Shown here: positions 1-10,438 of the stretch, in pieces
Layout of the letters: each line of letters begins with the position of its first letter
Position numbering within the stretch: position 1 is the first letter of the stretch
Source: Tricholoma matsutake
Taxonomy: Eukaryota; Basidiomycota; Agaricomycetes; Agaricales; Tricholomataceae
DNA length: 64,000 bases
Direction of reading: 5' to 3'
Assembly: GCA_026075535.2 (NCBI GenBank)
Contig: AP026546.1
Span: 3,844,001-3,908,000, forward strand
Position numbers and translations under genes: made by a program
The notes under the pieces: model-generated
The model's database searches: none
Told to the model about the DNA's origin: nothing
Seen by the model: the letters and a program-made list of their open reading frames with translations, nothing else

Positions 1-1245
1 CATTTTTTTTTTTATGCTCACTTCCCTGGAGCTGACTCTCTGGTACCACCCAGTCTCCACAACCAGGCCCCAAAATTCCCAGATGTGCTCATCACCAACA
101 GCACTACCCTCATCCAGAGCTACCAATTGGTCACCACCATTACATTACCAATGCTCTCATTTGCCATCGATGAGAGATGCTCCCTGTAGCAAACCTCCCC
201 GCAAACAGTATCGTTCATCACACTCTCCTACATCAGCTCACGCCTTTCATGCATCTCAACATGACCATCTCCCTCCATCTCCATATTCATCTTCAGTGAG
301 AAGTGACTCTGGGGACTATTCTCCTTGTTCTAGGGGTCGATGGCTATCGGTTCCCTGCTGTCTTCAAGACCAAGTCAAGCACTAAATGGGGATGAATCAT
401 GGAACAGGAGCATGTTACCCATTCATTTTTTTCTTGTCGGCTTTCCACTCTGTCCCCTGCTCCAAAATGGCCCCCAGCACCTCGCATACGGTGAGACTCA
501 CTGCTGAACCCACCTAGATCAGTCCATCCAACTCCCCAGCCCCCCATTTTCAACCCAAGACATGCCTATTCGCTCGCCACACCACCATCGCTGACAGCAA
601 TGCTGACCACTGCTAACACCTCCGAAACGATGACCTGGATGCTGCCTAGCACACAAGCGACTATCTACACCTCGGACACAGCTAAGCTGGCTGTAAACGA
701 CATACACAAACTGTCTATGGTAGGGACTGCCATGGATGGCCATGATCCAGATGACCATCCGTGGATACCATATATGGATGGATGGCAATGGATATGGATA
801 TCACATGGGTGGTATCCATGGGTTACTATAAATATATGAGTAAATATGGATAAGGAATGACACAGTGGGTAACACCAGATAATCCCATCATGGGTATGGG
901 TTTGGGATTGCTGAACACCATACCCTTACCCACAGTGTTACAGGTATCACAAGTACCAGCACCTGACCTTCCCACAATACAAGCCTAAGAATAGTGAGGC
1001 ATCCCATGTCTGCCTCACTATTTCTAGGCTTGATTCCATCAAAACCCTACCACCAGTTCTCATGCCAATCACCACCCAATCACCGTCTCCCATGGTTGAT
1101 CAACACATGCCACAGCCTTGGCTAGTGTCACACTCATCATCCCCAATGTTGAGCATGCTATTCCACTCATTCCTGGCCCTTTCCCTTCACTTTTTTTTGG
1201 TAGATAACACTTATGTATGTATATATAGTGTTAATAAACAGTGGT
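1..1245. other. Repeat-rich stretch without a supported gene
   Basis: No ORF here has recognisable domains. Around 725-830 the sequence is dense in ATGGATGG/CCATGG/GGTATCC motifs, and related motifs recur at 3199-3256. At 859-945 two roughly 13-nt motifs (CACAGTGGGTAAC and the reverse complement of CACTGTGGGTAAG) face each other about 70 nt apart, which resembles abutting transposon termini. This is inferred to be decayed transposon DNA; no family can be named. Confidence 0.5.
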
Positions 1246-2450
1246 TTATGAGTCCTTAATGGAGGTATTACAGACTCATTCTTCAAACCTGGAATCAATG
1301 AAAATTTCAGCGTTACCATTTTTCTGTGTCTGTTTTCCCCCATCATTTACTAACCATGTGAGTCAAAAATTTATAGTGATGTTATACATCAGTTTTTTGA
1401 GCTGAGTTTCAAAATGACATGTATGTAGTGATGGGACCATCCATATATGGAATATAGTCATGTTATATACCATTCTGATCAGTTTTTTGAGCTGAGTTCA
1501 AAAATGACATCAGGAGAGTCATGTGACCATGATATAAATAGTGATGTTATATACCATTCTGATCAATTTCTTGAGCTGAGTTCAAAAATGGCATTGGGAG
1601 AGTCATGTGACTTCATAAATCATATTATATATACCATTCTGATCGGTTTGAGCTGAGTTCAAAAATGATATTGGGAGAGTCATGTGACTTACCATAAATG
1701 GAATATAGTGATGTTATATACCATTCTAACCAGGATTTTGAGCTGAGTTTGAAAATGACATCTACATAGTGATGTGATTTACCATTCATGAAATATAGTC
1801 ATGTTATATACTTGGGGGTGAGGGCCAATTCTGGCAAGTACGAGTCCTTATGTTATTTTATTTTATTATATAGCATATCTGTTAAATCTAAATCTAATAG
1901 TGATTCTATATTTATGGGAAAGTATTATTGGCTAATAATTAGGACAGTATTTATATTTATATATTTAGCTTATTTGGACATATCCATTGAATCTAAATAT
2001 AGAATCACTATTAGATTTAGATTTAACAGATATGCTATATTCCATTTATGGTAAGTCACATGACTCTCCCAATGTCATTTTTGAACTCAGCTCAAGAAAC
2101 CAATCAGAATGGTATATAACATCACTATATTCCATTTATATCATGGTCACATGACTCTCCTGATGTCATTTTTGCACTCAGCTCAAAAACCATCACTATA
2201 TTCCATTTATGGTAAGTCACATGACTCTCCCAATATCATTTTTGAACTCAGCTCAAAAAAACAGGTTAGAATGATGTATGACATCACTATAAATTTTTGA
2301 CTCCCATGGGTAGTAAAAGTCAGTAATATATGTAATGGTTGCTGAAAATTACTGACCATGGGGAAAACAGACATGGAAAAATGGTCACACTGAATTTTTC
2401 ATCCATTCTGGGTTTGAAGAACGAGTCTTAACTTCATTAAGGACTCATAA
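1246..2450. repeat. Large palindromic (foldback/MITE-like) element
   Basis: The two arms are reverse complements of each other. The left arm starts TTATGAGTCCTTAAT (1246-1260) and the right arm ends ATTAAGGACTCATAA (2436-2450). The left arm contains about five degenerate direct repeats of roughly 85 bp, each with a GAGCTGAGTTCAAAAATGAC core (near 1395, 1485, 1570, 1650, 1737). The right arm has at least three inverted copies (near 2078, 2163, 2235). The centre holds a perfect 46-bp inverted repeat (1869-1914 with 1994-2039). No transposase is present, so the element is non-autonomous. No clear target-site duplication was found, so the exact ends are provisional. Confidence 0.75.
1869..2039. 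repeat. Perfect 46-bp inner inverted repeat with 79-bp loop
   Basis: 1869-1914 and 1994-2039 are exact reverse complements over 46 bp. They sit at the centre of the larger palindromic element. The arms are AT-rich (CTAAATCTAATAGTGATTCT core) and show no mismatch, unlike the degenerate outer arms. They are therefore younger, under gene conversion, or a second small element. Confidence 0.85.
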
Positions 2451-2556
2451 CATTGAGATATAGAAGTTCTATTGCCCATTGGCTCATGGCAAGTGGCGAA
2501 ATTAAAATTGCTTACCAATAACTGATGGGATCAACCAATGTTTGCAGAAGACCCTC

Positions 2557-2967
2557 TGTTAGGAAACAGCCCCATTACCTAATAAAATTTCATTTTCATT
2601 TTATTATGTCGAATTACACTACATTACACCAAATGACGCCAAATGACGCTACACTTTGATAGCGTGAGAATATTATTTCGCACGCATCACAATGTACGCG
2701 CCTGTACGTGCGCGTCAGTAACAACAATGTACAATATATGTAACATAGTATATAAACCCTAAATATATGCCTAGGGGACCCCAGTTGTGTTCTCTTAGGT
2801 ATTCCACCTACGTTTTCGGTGTGAAAGGCCTATCTCAACAAACTCACCTATTAATAACCCCTTGCATCAAACCATCAATTTCCCCATCACGCACACAGAT
2901 CCCGCCCCCTTCTTGTAGAGAGAACCCGCACGGTCTTAGCTAGCAGATAGTGGGTGTCGCCCTAACA
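2557..2967 (+). repeat. Solo LTR of the Ty3/gypsy family, with 5-bp TSD
   Basis: The LTR is 411 bp, begins TGTTAG and ends CCTAACA. It aligns over its length with the LTRs at 3877-4278 and (inverted) 16987-17387. It is bracketed by the direct repeat CCCTC (2552-2556 and 2968-2972), the 5-bp target duplication expected of a gypsy integrase. No internal region adjoins it, so it is a solo LTR left by LTR-LTR recombination. Its TATAAA (about 2750) and downstream AGTTGTGTTCT start region are preserved. Confidence 0.92.
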
Positions 2968-3597
2968 CCCTCCAGCTTTTGAGGTCCTCTACCATGTCAA
3001 ATATTTTGAGACATTTACCTATTTTATTTGTGATGCTATAGCCAGATTATTGAAAACAGATGGCTTAGGTAGTGGCAATACTATATGTGCCAACAAGGCA
3101 CTCCAACAGGTAATTGACCTTGCTAAACTATTTTAATAGACTATGGTACATATATTAGAGCATTTGGGAGCATAAAAAATAGTAATCATATGAATACCCA
3201 TGGATGATCCATGGATGCCATCCATATCCATGGACTTTAGTACATCATCCATGGTAGTCCCTAGTCTACAGCCAAGGAAACCAATTCAAAATGCATCGTC
3301 TCCTCAACAGACAACTCCTGCCAGCTCTACCGCCTCCAATGATGACCTGCACCACCTCTCATACCACCAACACCTCAGAAATGGAGGCACTCACTCCCGA
3401 ACCAATCTATAGCACCACAGCAACATCCCCAGCCCCTTCCCTCACGTCCTGAGCCTCCCACTGCAACCACCACATCACTATCAGCAAGGGCGCCCACAGC
3501 TACTGCAACCACCCCCAGCACTGCAGCCCAGACAACAACATTACGTGACCCAGCACTGCAGCCCAGACAACAACATTACGTGAGGACTGTTAGGGCG
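2968..3597. other. Intergenic or old repeat DNA with a 35-bp tandem duplication
   Basis: No supported gene is present. A 35-bp unit (CCCAGCACTGCAGCCCAGAC...) is repeated head-to-tail at 3514-3548 and 3549-3583, directly before the gypsy block. Palindromic CCATGG/ATGGAT motifs at 3199-3256 resemble those at 730-830. Confidence 0.6.
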
Positions 3598-3876
3598 ACA
3601 CCCACTATCTGCTAGCTAAGACCATGCAGGTTCTCTCTACAAGAAGGGGGTGGGATCTGTGCTTGTGATGGGGAACTGATGGTTTTGATGCGAGGGGTTA
3701 TTAATAGGTGAGTTTGTTGAGATAGGCCTTTCACACTGAAAACGTAGGTGGAATACCTAAGAGAACACAACTGGGGTCCCCTAGGCATATATTTAGGGTT
3801 TATATACTATGTTACACATATTGTACATTGTTGTTACCAATGCACTCATACATGCACGTACATTTTGATGTGTGCA
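3598..3876 (-). repeat. Minus-strand LTR fragment, left edge of the nested gypsy block
   Basis: This is the reverse complement of the LTR 3' two-thirds, starting TGTTAGGGCGACACC. It is cut at 3876 by the plus-strand LTR of E1. It is preceded by AGGAC (3593-3597), and the same pentamer follows the far LTR at 17388-17392. The fragment is therefore the outer end of the minus-strand element whose other LTR is 16987-17387. Confidence 0.85.
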
Positions 3877-4278
3877 TGTTAGAAAACCACCCCATTACCT
3901 AATAAACTTTCATTTTTATTTTATTATGTCGAATTACACTACATGACGCCAAATGACGCTACATTTTGATAGTGTGAGAATTTTATTTCGCACGCATCAC
4001 AATGTATGCGCATGTATGAGTGCGTCGGTAACAACAATGTACAATATATGTAACATAGTATATAAACCCTAAATATATGCCTAGGGGACCCCAGTTGTGT
4101 TCTCTTAGGTATTCCACCTATGTTTTTGGTGTGAAAGGCCTATCTCAACAAACTTACCTATTAATAACCCCTCACATCAAAACCATCAATTTCCCCATCA
4201 GGCGCACGGATCCTGCCCCCTTCTTGTAGAGAGAACCTGCATGGTCTTAGCTAGCAGATAGTGGGTGTCGCCCTAACA
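3877..4278 (+). repeat. 5' LTR of gypsy E1
   Basis: This 402-bp LTR has TG..CA ends (TGTTAGAAAACC...CGCCCTAACA). It is about 97 bp into U3 at ATTTCGCACGC, with a TATA box at 4059-4066. Compared with the solo LTR, most differences are CpG to TpG or CpA changes (for example CCCGCCCCC versus CCTGCCCCC near 4215). Confidence 0.93.
4059..4103 (+). promoter_or_regulatory. LTR promoter: TATA box and predicted transcript start
   Basis: TATATAAA at 4059-4066 lies 34 nt upstream of AGTTGTGTTCT (4093-4103). The latter is the sequence complementary to the primer-binding site and is the expected 5' end of a self-priming genomic RNA. The spacing is normal for TATA-directed initiation. The same arrangement exists in the other LTRs. 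The start site is inferred. Confidence 0.7.
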
Positions 4279-4280
4279 GA

Positions 4281-4291
4281 AGAACACAACT
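4281..4291 (+). other. Self-complementary primer-binding site
   Basis: AGAACACAACT lies 2 nt after the LTR end. It is the exact reverse complement of LTR positions 4093-4103, with the match ending at both sides (11 nt). There is no tRNA-type TGG at the LTR boundary. In Tf1 of fission yeast the first 11 nt of the mRNA fold back on the primer-binding site and prime reverse transcription; the geometry here is the same. The minus-strand copy conserves it (16974-16984 with its own LTR). Confidence 0.8.
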
Positions 4292-4764
4292 TCCCATATC
4301 AGTGCGCCTTCTCTTACTTGCGCATACGTCATTGTTTCACCGTGCCACATCCGATTACTCACCCTTTCGGCACGAGCCGGAAGTACTTGTATATATGTAA
4401 TCTACCTTTTCTTTCATAAGCTGATGCCAGGCCTTGCCTTACATTGCGACTGCCAGTGATCGAGAGGCAGCGCTCGTCATTAGGACAGCTGCAACCAGAC
4501 AACTGATCGGATCTGGTTTAGTTACGATTTACATCACTCTATTCAGACGACTATTTTAGTTACAAGCCGAATTCAGTGATATCTCTGAGATCAGGCACTG
4601 TTGGAAGGGTTGTTGATCCGAAGTGTCAAAATAGGCGCCCAATGAACGACAAACCATTGACGAACCTCGACGAACCTTATCACGTGACCCATAGACATTT
4701 GGAGAGGTCTCGAAGTAAAATTTTGAATTTGTCGAAGAAGTGATTCATCACAGATTCTACAATT

Positions 4765-5862
4765 ATGTCTGAACCTTCAACTTCTAATCCCAGTCCTAAT
4801 CCTGTTCCCATACCAGCACTAGAGGCAAAAATTGATGCGCTCACAGCACAAATGTTGCAATTAGTGTCAGTATTGGTAGCATCACAGCCCAGACAAGCAG
4901 AAGTATAGCCAGAGATGATAGGAGAAAGAGATGATGAGATGGAGGAGATGGTGGAGTGGATATCGCAGGAGGATGAGACAGTGGAGAAATCCAGAAATGG
5001 AAAAGTGCACTTACCTAAGTACATGCCCCCGCAAATCTTTGACAGTACCATGGAGAATACAAAATCCTTCATCAGCTCTATAGTATTGTACATCCATGGG
5101 AGGAAGCCCGAGTTTCGTACAGCCGAGTCTAGGATTATGTTTGCTCTCTCATACATTCAGGGGGGGAAAGCACAGTTCTGGAGAAACAAGGCTATTAATC
5201 AAATTGCCGCAGGAAATAAACCATTTGCAACCTTCAAGGAATTTCTGGAGAGATTGGAGGCACAGTTCGGAGACCCTAATCCAAAGGCAACAGCCAATGC
5301 TAAATTAAAGACCATGCGCCAAGGTTCCTTAATGGTGGATGAATTTATTTTGCAGTTCAAAGCAGAAGCTTCACAAACGGACATGGGAGAAGCCACGTTG
5401 GTAGAGTTTTTGAAAGCAGGATTAAATCCCTCTTTATTCAAGTCTATCTACTGACTACCTTCTATGCCAGAGAAGTTGGATGAGTGGTATAATTGGGCAA
5501 TGCGCCTTGACCAGCAATATTGGCGGGAACAGGCGGAGTCAAAGTTGATGTATGGAAGTAGTAAATTTGGAAAGTCATCAGGAGGAAAGTCCGAGAAAGG
5601 AAAGGTGCCTCAGGCACAAGCTCCGAGAGCACAGCCACCAGCCATGGCAGTGACACCTATAGTTACAGAGTCAGCAGCACCAGCAGAGGCAATGGAGGTT
5701 GATCAAGTGGGGAGACAAGCCCCACTTAAATGTTTTAACTGTGGGCAGTTAGGACACATTTCTAAGTATTGCAAGCAGAAGAGAAAGATCAGGGGAGCTA
5801 CAATCGAGGAAGTGAAGCAGGAGGAAGGCAAGCAGGAGAATTTTGTGGAAGAGTCCCAGTGA
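4765..5862 (+). pseudogene. E1 gag (capsid/nucleocapsid), interrupted
   Basis: The reading frame from ATG 4765 encodes a gypsy Gag: an N-terminal Ser/Pro/Asn-rich part, a retrotransposon-gag capsid domain (about residues 80-240, with QGGKAQFWRN and FATFKEFLERLEAQFGD), and one CCHC zinc knuckle CFNCGQLGHISKYC at about 5731-5772 (CX2CX4HX4C). It is broken by TAG near 4906 and TGA at 5452-5454. The minus-strand copy reads CAG and CAA respectively at these sites. The start is set by the matching ATG in both copies. The end overlaps pol, which lies in the -1 frame. Confidence 0.88.
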
Positions 5863-8800
5863 AGGTTTCCCCATTGGTGACCCAGAATTGTTACAATGTA
5901 TTAGTATCTGAGGAAACCCAGAGTAAATCAGAAAAGGAAATCAAGGAGGAGTACAACTGTTGCAAATCACACAACAAAGAAAATTGTCACATGTCATTTC
6001 CAAAAACCCCTAAATTCTTTATTTGCTCTGCGTGAATAGAACCCGAAATCACCTTGACTGTGGGACTGAAGACAGTGGACACGCATCCAGCTATTGATGT
6101 GGAAGCGTTGCTTGACAGTGGTGCTACAGGATTATTTATTAATTGATCCTTAATTACTGGAAACGGTATTAACACATGCAAGCTGGCGCAACCTATAATG
6201 GTGTACAATATTGATGGAACAGTCAATCGTGGAGGAACTATCAAGGAGGAGGTGACTATGGTACTAAAGTATCAGGAGCATCAGGAGCAAGCCATATTCG
6301 AAGTGTGCGATCTTGGGAAAACCAATCTAATAATAGGATGTCCGTGGTTATGGAAGCATAATCCCGAAATTGATTGGAAAACTGGGAAAGTACAAATGAC
6401 TCGTTGTCCTAAGGAATGTAATGTGTATGGGAGGAAGATGAAGAAAGAAGAAAGGAAAAAGAAAGAGAAAGAATGTCCGAGGAAGTATTCTGTTACAATG
6501 GAGGAAGTGGAGGATGAGGAAATGCCAAATGAGGAAGTTCCGATCCTGATCAAGAAAGAAGAGCAGAAGCAAACCTTTAGAGCAGTTCGTGGAGGACAGT
6601 CGTGGGACAAGAATATTGTGAAGGTGGAGAAGCCAGTGGAGGAATGGGTGCCAAAAGTGTATCATGAACATTTGTCAGTGTTCCAAAAGAAGGAGTCTGA
6701 GCGAATGCCAGTGCAGAAGCCATGGGATCATGCGATTGAGATGAAGCCAGGGTTTGTGCCAAAGAAGTCGAAGGTATATCCGTTATCTCCGATGGAACAA
6801 GAAGAAGTGGATGCATTCCTGAAGGAGCAATTGCGCAAAGGATACATATGACCTTCGAAATCACCGCAGACATCACCAATATTCTTCATGCCCAAAAAAG
6901 ACCAAAGGAAGAGGATGTGTACCAATTATAGGTATCTGAATGAGTGGACAGTGAAGAACGCATACCCCCTGCCATTGATCTCAGAAATAATTGATAAGGC
7001 GGGAAAAGCCAAGGTCTTTACAAAATTGGATTTATGATGGGGATACAACAATGTATGAATAAAGAAAGGAGATGAGTGGAAGGCTGCATTTGCCACGCGT
7101 CGAGGATCCTTCAAGCCACTTGTCATGTTTTTTGGGATGACTAATAGTCCCCCGACCTTTCAAAATATGATGAACAACATTTTCAAGGACATAATAGACA
7201 AAGGCGTGGTAATAATATTTATTGACGACATTCTGATATTCACAGAGGATGAAGAGAATCATGAGGCGATAGTGTAGGTGTTACGGAGGTTGGCGGAGAA
7301 TGATCTATTTTTGAAACCAGAGAAGTGTGTGTTTGGGGCAAGCGAGATTGAGTTCCTAGGATTATTGATTGGCCCTGATGGGATCAAAATGGATCTGATC
7401 AAGGTACAGGCAATCACAGATTGGCCTGCGCCCACCCATGTCAAGGAGGTTCAAGCCTTCTTGGGACTCACAAATTATTATCGTCGCTTTGTGCACAATT
7501 TTTCTAAAATTGCTGCACCCTTACATCACCTTATGCAAAAGGGAGTAGTGTGGAGGTGGGGAGAGCAGCAGCAGACAGTGTTTGAGGAGTTGAAGAGGAA
7601 GTTTGTGGAGGGACCAATATTAGCCCCAGTAGATTTCACATGCCCTTTGCGAGTGGAATCCAATGCATCTGATTTTGCTACTGGAGCAGTATTATCAATG
7701 CTGTGCAAAGATGACAAATGGCATCCTTGTGCATACTTGTCAAAAGGGTTGAATGATGTGGAGAGGAATTATGATGTGCATGACAAAGAGATGTTGGGGA
7801 TAATACGAGCATTGGAGGCATGGAGGCATTATTTGGAGGGATGTACGCATCAAATTGAGATCTGGACAGATCATCAAAATCTGCAATACTTCATGTCCAC
7901 TAAAAAGCTTAATCGCCGGCAAGCGCGTTGGGCACTATTCCTATTGCATTTCAACTTTCACTTGGTCCATAAAGTGGGAAGCTTAATGAGGAAAGCAGAT
8001 GCCTTATCCAGACGTATTGATCATAAAAGGGGGGTGGAGGAGGACAATAAAAATGTTACCTTACTCAAACCCGAATACTTTTGCATTTGCGCTATGCATC
8101 AAGGGCATCTATTAATAAATAGCTTGGAAACAGAAATGTTGTCTAAAATTAGACAATGTTCGGAAATGGACGATGAAGTAGTGGAAGCCGTGAAAGCTCT
8201 GAAGGGAGAGAAGAAAGGTAATATCAAAGGAGACGAATGGGCTGAGGAACAAGGGTTGGTGTTGTTTCGAGGAAAAGTGTATGTACCGAAGGATCAGGAT
8301 TTGCAAAGGGAGATTGTCCAGTTACATCACAATACGCCGATTGCCGGACACCCAGGAAGATGGAAGACGTTGGAATTAGTAATGAGAAATTATTGGTGGC
8401 CCGGAATTTCGAAGTATGTGTTGGGGTATGTGGATGGATGTGATACGTGCATGAGGGGGAAGAAATTTCCAGAGAAACCTGCAGGAAAATTAATGCTGAA
8501 CCCTATACCTAAAGCGCCATGGCAAGATATATCTGTGGATTTTATTACCAGATTACCTGAGGCTCAAGGGTACGATGCAATATTCATAGTATGCGACCGC
8601 TTTACAAAGGAGGTCCATATTATTCCTACTACTACAGAAACCTCATCATTAGGCTTGGCGCGCCTCTATCTAAATCAGGTATGGCGGTTACATGGGTTAC
8701 CAGATACCATTATCTCTGATCGTGGACCACAATTTGCTTCCGCATTTATGTGAGAACTAAACAACATATTGGGAATTCAAACTAAATTATCTATGGCATA

Positions 8801-9680
8801 TCACCCACAGACTGATGGGCAGACAGAGAGAATGAATCAGGAGTTGGAGCAGTACCTACGTATGTTTGTCAACTACCGACAAACCAACTGGCCCAAATGG
8901 TTGGCAATTGCCGAATTTTCCCACAATAACAAATTCCATTCAGCTACTCATATGTCACCCTTTTTCGCAAATTATGGATATCATCCTCGCATGGGAGTAG
9001 AACCCAGAAGGGAAGTCAAAGTACAGTCGGTAGAAGATTTTGTATCTAAGATGCAAAGGGTACAAGAGGAAGCAGAGGCAGCATTGAAGAAAGCACGTGA
9101 TGACATGATGCGACACGCGGATCATACTCGAGCACGTGCTCCAGAGTACAAAGTTGGTGACTTGGTATGGCTAAGTACCAAGGACCTGAATATTCCACGA
9201 CCTTCGAAGAAACTTACGGAGAAACAAGTTGGCCCATATGCGATCTCTAAAGTGATCTTGCCTAATGTGGTAGTGCTAAAATTACCCCGATCATTTAAGA
9301 TTGATCCTGAGATTAACGTATCCCACCTACGCCCTTACCGTCCGCCCACTATTCCTGGCCAACAAACTACTCCGCAACCTCCGATAATAGTAGAAGGTGC
9401 TCCAGAATACATAGTTGAAGAAATTCTAGACTCACGTCTTCGATGGAACAAATTGGAGTTCTTAATAAAGTGGAAAAACTATACCGACAAAAATAATTCG
9501 TGGGAACCCGAAGAGAATTGTAAGCGAGCGCATAACGTGATCACCCAATTCTTTAAACGTAATCTGAATGCTCCGCATCGCATTGCGAGAATGGTGTATG
9601 AGGGGATGAAATTCCGGCCTTACCAAAATTTCACAGAGGGGACAAACATAATATTTTCTCGCCTGGAAGTCGAGGCATAA
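5770..9680 (+). pseudogene. E1 pol: protease, RT, RNase H, integrase, chromodomain
   Basis: The domains follow in order. Protease has LLDSGAT near 6105. RT covers about 6650-7270, with TDYR-like and FGMTNSPPTFQ motifs and an intact FIDD catalytic box near 7218. RNase H covers about 7600-8000, where the first catalytic Asp appears as Asn in ESNASDF. The integrase has the HHCC region near 8320-8450 (LHHNTPIAGHPG, CDTC), the D,D,E core (VDFITRLP; YHPQTDGQTERMNQELE) and the C-terminal GDLVWLS. A chromodomain covers about 9400-9540 (EYIVEEILDSRLRW, FLIKWKNY, NSWEPEEN). Stops lie at 6033, 6143, 6849, 7035, 7056, 7274 and 8751, all TGA except 7274 (TAG). The copy cannot make a full polyprotein. Confidence 0.92.
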
Positions 9681-9690
9681 AAGGGGGGTA
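9678..9690 (+). other. Polypurine tract of E1
   Basis: ATAAAAGGGGGG directly precedes the 3' LTR start (TGTTAGG at 9692) and follows the pol stop. This is the expected plus-strand primer site of an LTR retrotransposon. Confidence 0.8.
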
Positions 9691-9691
9691 A

Positions 9692-9808
9692 TGTTAGGAA
9701 ACCACCCCATTACCTAATAAACTTTCATTTTTATTTTATTATGTCAAATTATGCTACATGACGCCAAATGATGCTACACTTTGATAGCATGAGAATTTTA
9801 TTTCGCAC
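9692..9808 (+). repeat. Truncated 3' LTR of E1
   Basis: This is the first 117 bp of U3, ending ATTTCGCAC. The intact LTR continues GCATCACAATG, but here it is replaced by the terminus of a minus-strand LTR (TGTTAGGGC at 9809). The pentamer CGCAC (9804-9808) would be the left target duplication of that insertion. No partner copy exists at the other end, consistent with a later deletion. Confidence 0.85.
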
Positions 9809-10055
9809 TGTTAGGGCAACACCCACTATCTGCTAGCTAAGACTGTGTGGGTTCTCTCTACAAGAAGGGGGCGGGATCCATGCGCGTGATGGGGAAATTG
9901 ATGGTTTTGATGCGAGGGGTTATTAATAGGTAAGTTTGTTGAGATAGGCCTTTCACACCGAAAACGTAGGTGGAATACCTAAGAGAACACAACTGGGGTC
10001 CCCTAGGCATATATTTAGGGTTTATATACTATGTTACATATATTGTACATTGTTG
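9809..10055 (-). repeat. Minus-strand 3' LTR fragment
   Basis: This is 247 bp of LTR starting at the intact terminus TGTTAGGGCAACACC and ending at GTACATTGTTG. There it joins directly to the reverse complement of the integrase C-terminal coding sequence (E1 equivalent near 9180). R and U5 are present and U3 is missing. Confidence 0.85.
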
Positions 10056-10438
10056 GTACTTAGCCATACCAAGTCACCAACTTTGTACTCTGGAGCGCAT
10101 GCTCGAGTACGATCCGTGTGTCACATCATGTCATCACATGCTTTCTTTAATGCCGCCTCTGCTTCCTCTTGTACCCTTTGCATCTTAGATACAAAATCTT
10201 CTACCGACTGTACTTTGACTTCCCTTCTGGGTTCTACTCCCATGCGAGGATGATATCCATAATTTGCGAAAAAGGGTGACATACGAGTAGCCGAATGGAA
10301 TTTGTTATTGTGGGAAAATTCGGCAATTGCCAACCATTTGGGCCAGTCGGTTTGTCAGTAGTTGACAAACATACATAGGTACTGCTCCAACTCCTGATTC
10401 ATTCACTCTGTCTGCCCATCAGTCTGCGGGTGATATGC

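Larger units (their letters stand above)
3877..9808 (+). mobile_element. Ty3/gypsy chromovirus copy E1 (Tf1/sushi-like), inactive
   Basis: Layout: 5' LTR 3877-4278, leader 4279-4764, gag 4765-5862, pol about 5770-9680 in the -1 frame, polypurine tract about 9678-9688, and a truncated 3' LTR 9692-9808. The pol order protease-RT-RNase H-integrase-chromodomain places it among the chromoviruses. Self-complementarity of the RNA 5' end with the primer-binding site points to Tf1/sushi-type self-priming. Nearly all stops are TGA, so the copy is decayed. The inserted 5' LTR splits the minus-strand LTR fragment at 3598-3876. The 3' LTR is cut at 9808 by another LTR of the same family in inverse orientation. 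Confidence 0.92.

Noticed and set aside
14..385. 123-codon plus-strand ORF at the left edge
   Set aside because: Composition is low-complexity (Ser/Pro/His), there is no domain, and it sits in repeat DNA.
859..945. CACTA transposon ends (CACTGTGGGTAAG / CACAGTGGGTAAC)
   Set aside because: The two motifs face each other only 70 nt apart, with no transposase or 3-bp duplication, so the family assignment is not supported.
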